A stretch of DNA of 64,000 nt from Candidatus Krumholzibacteriota bacterium (lineage in GTDB: Bacteria; Krumholzibacteriota; Krumholzibacteriia; Krumholzibacteriales; WJIX01), in assembly GCA_034520215.1 (NCBI GenBank), contig JAXHNR010000001.1:372001-436000 (forward strand), given 5' to 3'. How positions within the stretch are numbered: position 1 is the stretch's first letter; each line of letters begins with the position of its first letter. The notes under the pieces were generated by a model that did no database searches, was not told the DNA's origin, and saw only the letters and a program-made list of their open reading frames with translations. Below, piece by piece: positions 61,571-64,000 of this stretch. The translations under genes and the position numbers were made by a program.

Positions 61571-61729
61571 TATCCGGCTATTGGTATTTCAAAACCCTCT
61601 CGGAAGACGAGCGGGCATGGTTTTCCCATTTCCTCCAAGGAAATGGGAAAGAGCGAGTCTGAGAGCGGGAGACGCTATTTCCTCGCAGGGGAAATAGACG
61701 GCGTTTTTGACAATACCAATAGCCGGATA
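61571..61729 (+). repeat. Interspersed structured repeat, copy F (strongly diverged core)
   Basis: Outer boundary ATCCGGCTATTGGTATT (61571-61587) is matched by AATACCAATAGCCGGAT (61713-61729), a perfect 17-bp inverted repeat unlike in sequence to other copies but in the same place. Inside are CAAAACCCTC, the conserved GACGAGCGGGCA strand, a 13-bp perfect hairpin TTTCCCATTTCCT/AGGAAATGGGAAA, the GAGCGAG strand and the hairpin TATTTCC/GGAAATA. Flanks to 61825 resemble the long arm of copies D and E only weakly, and on the opposite side to that expected. Confidence 0.75.
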
Positions 61730-61969
61730 GAAACTAAATGTCAATTCCACTTATCATTATGAATAATTACTTGATAGTTATGCCGTCACTAAAATATTGC
61801 CCTGATTTTTGGGGAATGTCATGAAAAGAAATACTTGAACTAACAATTGAGGTCTGTTACTATCTCTGGTTACTACTAACTTGCAGGGTCATTGTAAATT
61901 TAACATAATTGTCAGTTTAAGTAACATTTATAACGAGTAGATATCCGGAATTTGAAAAGGAGTATATTG

Positions 61970-62767
61970 ATGAGAGTTGGATTCTTGCAGATGCGCTGTA
62001 AGTTCGGCGATGTTAAAAAGAATGTAGGGAGGGCTGTTAATCTGCTTGGTAAAGTTGATAACGCTACCATAGTGCTCCCGGAGTTGTTCAATACAGGTTA
62101 TTTATTTAAGAATAAGAAAGAACTCATCTCGCTTGCCGAAACTGTACCGGGTGGATATACGACTAGCCAGATCAAAAAAATAACTAAAAAGAACAATCTT
62201 AATGTAGTCTTTGGTATCGCGCAAAAAGTCAAGAAAAAGGTGTATAATTCAGCGGTATTTGTTAATTCCGAGGGAAAGGTTGATTCATATCGTAAAGTTC
62301 ATCTGTTTGACCGTGAAAAATTTCTTTTTGATCACGGAACATCACTGAAAGTCAAGTCAACAGATGAAGCTAAACTCGGCTTTATGATCTGTTTCGACTG
62401 GCTCTTTCCGGAAGCGGCGCGCACACTTACTTTAAAAGGAGCTCAAGTACTATGTCATCCCAGCAATCTGGTTTTACCTTACGGTCAGGATGCGATGATA
62501 ACCAGATGTATAGAAAACAGGGTATTTGCCATAACGGCTAACAGGATAGGGGTTGAGCGCAGAGGACCGGTTCGTCTTGAGTTCACCGGAAAGAGCCAGA
62601 TTGTCAGCCCTGACGGGGAAGTGCTTGTATCAGTAGGCAGCCGCAGTGAATCATTGAAGGTTATTGATATAGATATCAGTGAGGCCGATGATAAGAATAT
62701 AAACGCGAATAATAATGTTATAGAAGATAGATTTTCTTCTTATTATTCCGTAATTACTGATAAATAG
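61970..62767 (+). CDS. Carbon-nitrogen hydrolase (nitrilase superfamily amidase)
   Basis: 265 residues from the ATG at 61970, which has AAGGAG 7 bases upstream (the frame is open to a TTG at 61952). The catalytic triad is visible: Glu in VLPELFNTGYLF, Lys in SYRKVHLFDREKF, Cys in GFMICFDWLFPEAARTL. HPSNLVLPYGQDAMITRCIENRVF is the following conserved block. Members hydrolyse nitriles, omega-amides (Nit2), N-carbamoyl amines or similar. The short single-domain form excludes NAD synthetase or apolipoprotein acyltransferase. Substrate not determined. Monocistronic. Confidence 0.9.
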   Translation: MRVGFLQMRCKFGDVKKNVGRAVNLLGKVDNATIVLPELFNTGYLFKNKKELISLAETVPGGYTTSQIKKITKKNNLNVVFGIAQKVKKKVYNSAVFVNSEGKVDSYRKVHLFDREKFLFDHGTSLKVKSTDEAKLGFMICFDWLFPEAARTLTLKGAQVLCHPSNLVLPYGQDAMITRCIENRVFAITANRIGVERRGPVRLEFTGKSQIVSPDGEVLVSVGSRSESLKVIDIDISEADDKNINANNNVIEDRFSSYYSVITDK

Positions 62768-62975
62768 AATAACCTGGTTGTACTTTTAGGCTTTCTTCAG
62801 TTTTTTCTATAATTTTTTTCAGCTGCGGAATTGCGGCCGGGAACATTTCTCACATCTTAACTCAATTTCGCAAAACGCACTGCGCGTCAATGCAATACTT
62901 CCCTTCAATCCCTTCTTTTTCCTTAAAATCTCTTATCATGTCCTTATAATCCCACATTTTCAGGGACCTGTAACC

Positions 62976-62993
62976 TTGGCATAATCTTTGCGG
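62976..62993 (+). promoter_or_regulatory. Sigma-54 (-24/-12) promoter
   Basis: TTGGCATAATCTTTGC has GG (62978-62979) and GC (62990-62991) exactly 10 bases apart within TGGCA-N5-TTGC context, the diagnostic spacing for sigma-54. It lies 92 bp upstream of the GTG of the chemoreceptor-like gene. The remaining part of 62768-63060 shows no gene. Confidence 0.7.
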
Positions 62994-63084
62994 AAATATT
63001 CGGTAAAATTGAAGTGAGAATAGTATTTTTCTTCGGAAAATTAGTTACAGGCAAGTTTTTATTGTATATCCAAAGGAGATAAGA

Positions 63085-64000
63085 GTGAGGAATAAAGGAA
63101 ATAGTCCGGTTTTGACTTCACCGTGGAAGATAGGTGTACTGGTTGCTCTATTACTTATGATCACAAATGTGGGCGTTGGATATTATATTGTAAATCAATA
63201 TGGTATTGATCTCAAATGGCTTAGTAATAATAGCAATGTATGGGGAATTGAAACATTTACCTTTTTTAAGGAAGTTTTCCCGCTTGCTGCTGGAATCATT
63301 CTATGTTCTCTCTTTTCCTATTTTGTCATTGCCTCAGCAGTAAGAAGGTATAGATATTATGTGGATTCCGGCCAGGATTACCGGAAGTTAGTTTCTATTG
63401 CAGATAGTATAGATGATCTTACTAATCCGACTCAGATAGCGCGTCTTTCAAATTATCCGGAACTCCAGAATATTCTAAGAAATTACGGAGACAAAATCAG
63501 AGAAATATCAGAGGGGATTAACTCTAAAGAAGAGCAGTTTGATACCGCGAAACTTGAGAAGGAAATTGATTCTGTATTAAATGGGAAACCCATTCTCCAG
63601 TCGTCCAGTGAAGAAAAGCCTTGGGCGGATCTTATAAGGAAACTCGATGAAGGCTTCAGGATAAAAGATAAAATTATAGAAGAAGCAAAAGAAGCAAATG
63701 AGACGTTGGAAGATGAAAGAAAAAAGATGAATCAAATGGGTCTCTCATTAGGCAAAGTTATTGAATCCGCCGATGCCGCAATCAAAGATATGTCTTCTAT
63801 AACATCCCCCGCTTCACAGGCGAGGGAGTTCCTTAATGACAACAGAAATATATCTCCCGCGGAAAACAGCGGGCAAGAGGCAGCTGAAGTTAAATCCGCG
63901 ATATCGAATATGAAAAAATCGCTCAATAAACTTGAAGAGGGCAGTATCGCGATGAGAGATTTTTCCGAGAAGAATAACGGCCTCGCGCTTAACATCGCGT
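63085..64000 (+). CDS. Two-helix membrane protein, probable chemoreceptor-like signalling protein, 3' end cut off
   Basis: GTG start at 63085 with AAAGGAG 6 bases upstream; open to the window edge (305 codons). Helix 1 about residues 15-35 (IGVLVALLLMITNVGVGYYI) and helix 2 about 65-92 (FPLAAGIILCSLFSYFVIAS) enclose a short periplasmic loop of about 30 residues. Then a long heptad-rich cytoplasmic helix (YRKLVSIADSIDDL onward). The last residues visible, FSEKNNGLALNIA, resemble the hairpin tip of methyl-accepting chemotaxis proteins (QTNLLALNAA). The tiny periplasmic loop suggests sensing within the membrane or inside the cell. Preceded by a sigma-54 promoter. Confidence 0.6.
   Translation, partial: MRNKGNSPVLTSPWKIGVLVALLLMITNVGVGYYIVNQYGIDLKWLSNNSNVWGIETFTFFKEVFPLAAGIILCSLFSYFVIASAVRRYRYYVDSGQDYRKLVSIADSIDDLTNPTQIARLSNYPELQNILRNYGDKIREISEGINSKEEQFDTAKLEKEIDSVLNGKPILQSSSEEKPWADLIRKLDEGFRIKDKIIEEAKEANETLEDERKKMNQMGLSLGKVIESADAAIKDMSSITSPASQAREFLNDNRNISPAENSGQEAAEVKSAISNMKKSLNKLEEGSIAMRDFSEKNNGLALNIA

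Noticed and set aside
11155-61729. CRISPR array or IS200/TnpB-associated guide RNA as explanation for the repeats
   Set aside because: Copies are single, kilobases apart and lie in both orientations; terminal inverted repeats with 10-bp duplications do not fit IS200/IS605-type elements, and no nuclease gene is adjacent.
1-64000. tRNA genes
   Set aside because: No T-loop GTTCRANNC with matching acceptor stem was found by eye on either strand; a tRNAscan run would be decisive.

Overview
The window reads as one contiguous piece of a Gram-negative, probably anaerobic, uncultivated bacterium. Evidence for the envelope type is DsbD, several signal-peptide and lipoprotein sequences, two predicted outer-membrane beta-barrels and a surface-type multiheme cytochrome. 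Evidence for anaerobic or fermentative life is a sodium-pump decarboxylase (oadGAB), two separate bifurcation-type NAD(P)H/ferredoxin transhydrogenase loci and a radical SAM enzyme. No rRNA, tRNA or CRISPR array was found, so the phylum cannot be fixed. The gene mix would suit an FCB-type candidate phylum, but that is only an impression.

Layout. 0-5 kb: 3' part missing M3 peptidase, then oadG-oadA-oadB, a terminator and a free-standing small RNA candidate. 5-15 kb: mostly minus-strand housekeeping genes (glycosyltransferase/DsbD pair, radical SAM, rhomboid, MenA-like, threonine dehydratase) and a 28-residue microprotein. 15-21 kb: minus-strand set satP, glnA, gatE, gatD, which contains an archaeal-type Glu-tRNA(Gln) amidotransferase next to glutamine synthetase. 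21-25 kb: folE, a polysaccharide deacetylase, and an amino-acid permease fused to an EIIA domain. 25-36.3 kb: an accessory block on the minus strand with (a) a tightly packed exopolysaccharide-type operon (UDP-GlcNAc 2-epimerase, a 1664-residue hydrolase/deacetylase-like protein, a processive GT2 synthase, a small beta-barrel) and (b) a pentaheme cytochrome plus heme-porin pair. This block is bounded by copies of an interspersed repeat and by decayed gene fragments. 37-43 kb: stress protein, POT-type transporter, ferritin, nucleotide-sugar dehydrogenase. 43-56 kb: a redox cluster (response regulator, NuoE-like, NuoF-like, a 1228-residue fused flavin/FeS/molybdopterin-fold protein, PAS histidine kinase, AAA+ response regulator, NfnA, NfnB). 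57-64 kb: guaB operon, an orphan protein, a nitrilase, and the start of a chemoreceptor-like gene behind a clear sigma-54 promoter.

The strongest non-gene signal is a dispersed element, about 300 bp when complete, seen six times (11.2, 14.4, 25.2, 36.6, 39.2 and 61.6 kb). Two complete copies have 11-bp terminal inverted repeats and each is flanked by its own 10-bp direct repeat. Its 150-bp core is closed by a long inverted repeat and holds internal hairpins whose arms change in a compensatory way between copies. That combination points to a small non-autonomous mobile element with a core selected for folding.

How the genes work together (inference): oadGAB couples decarboxylation to a sodium gradient; the Nfn and Stn-like complexes exchange electrons between NADH, NADPH and ferredoxin under two-component control; GlnA could supply the glutamine that GatDE uses to make Gln-tRNA(Gln); WecB and the nucleotide-sugar dehydrogenase could supply ManNAc/ManNAcA precursors to the exopolysaccharide operon.
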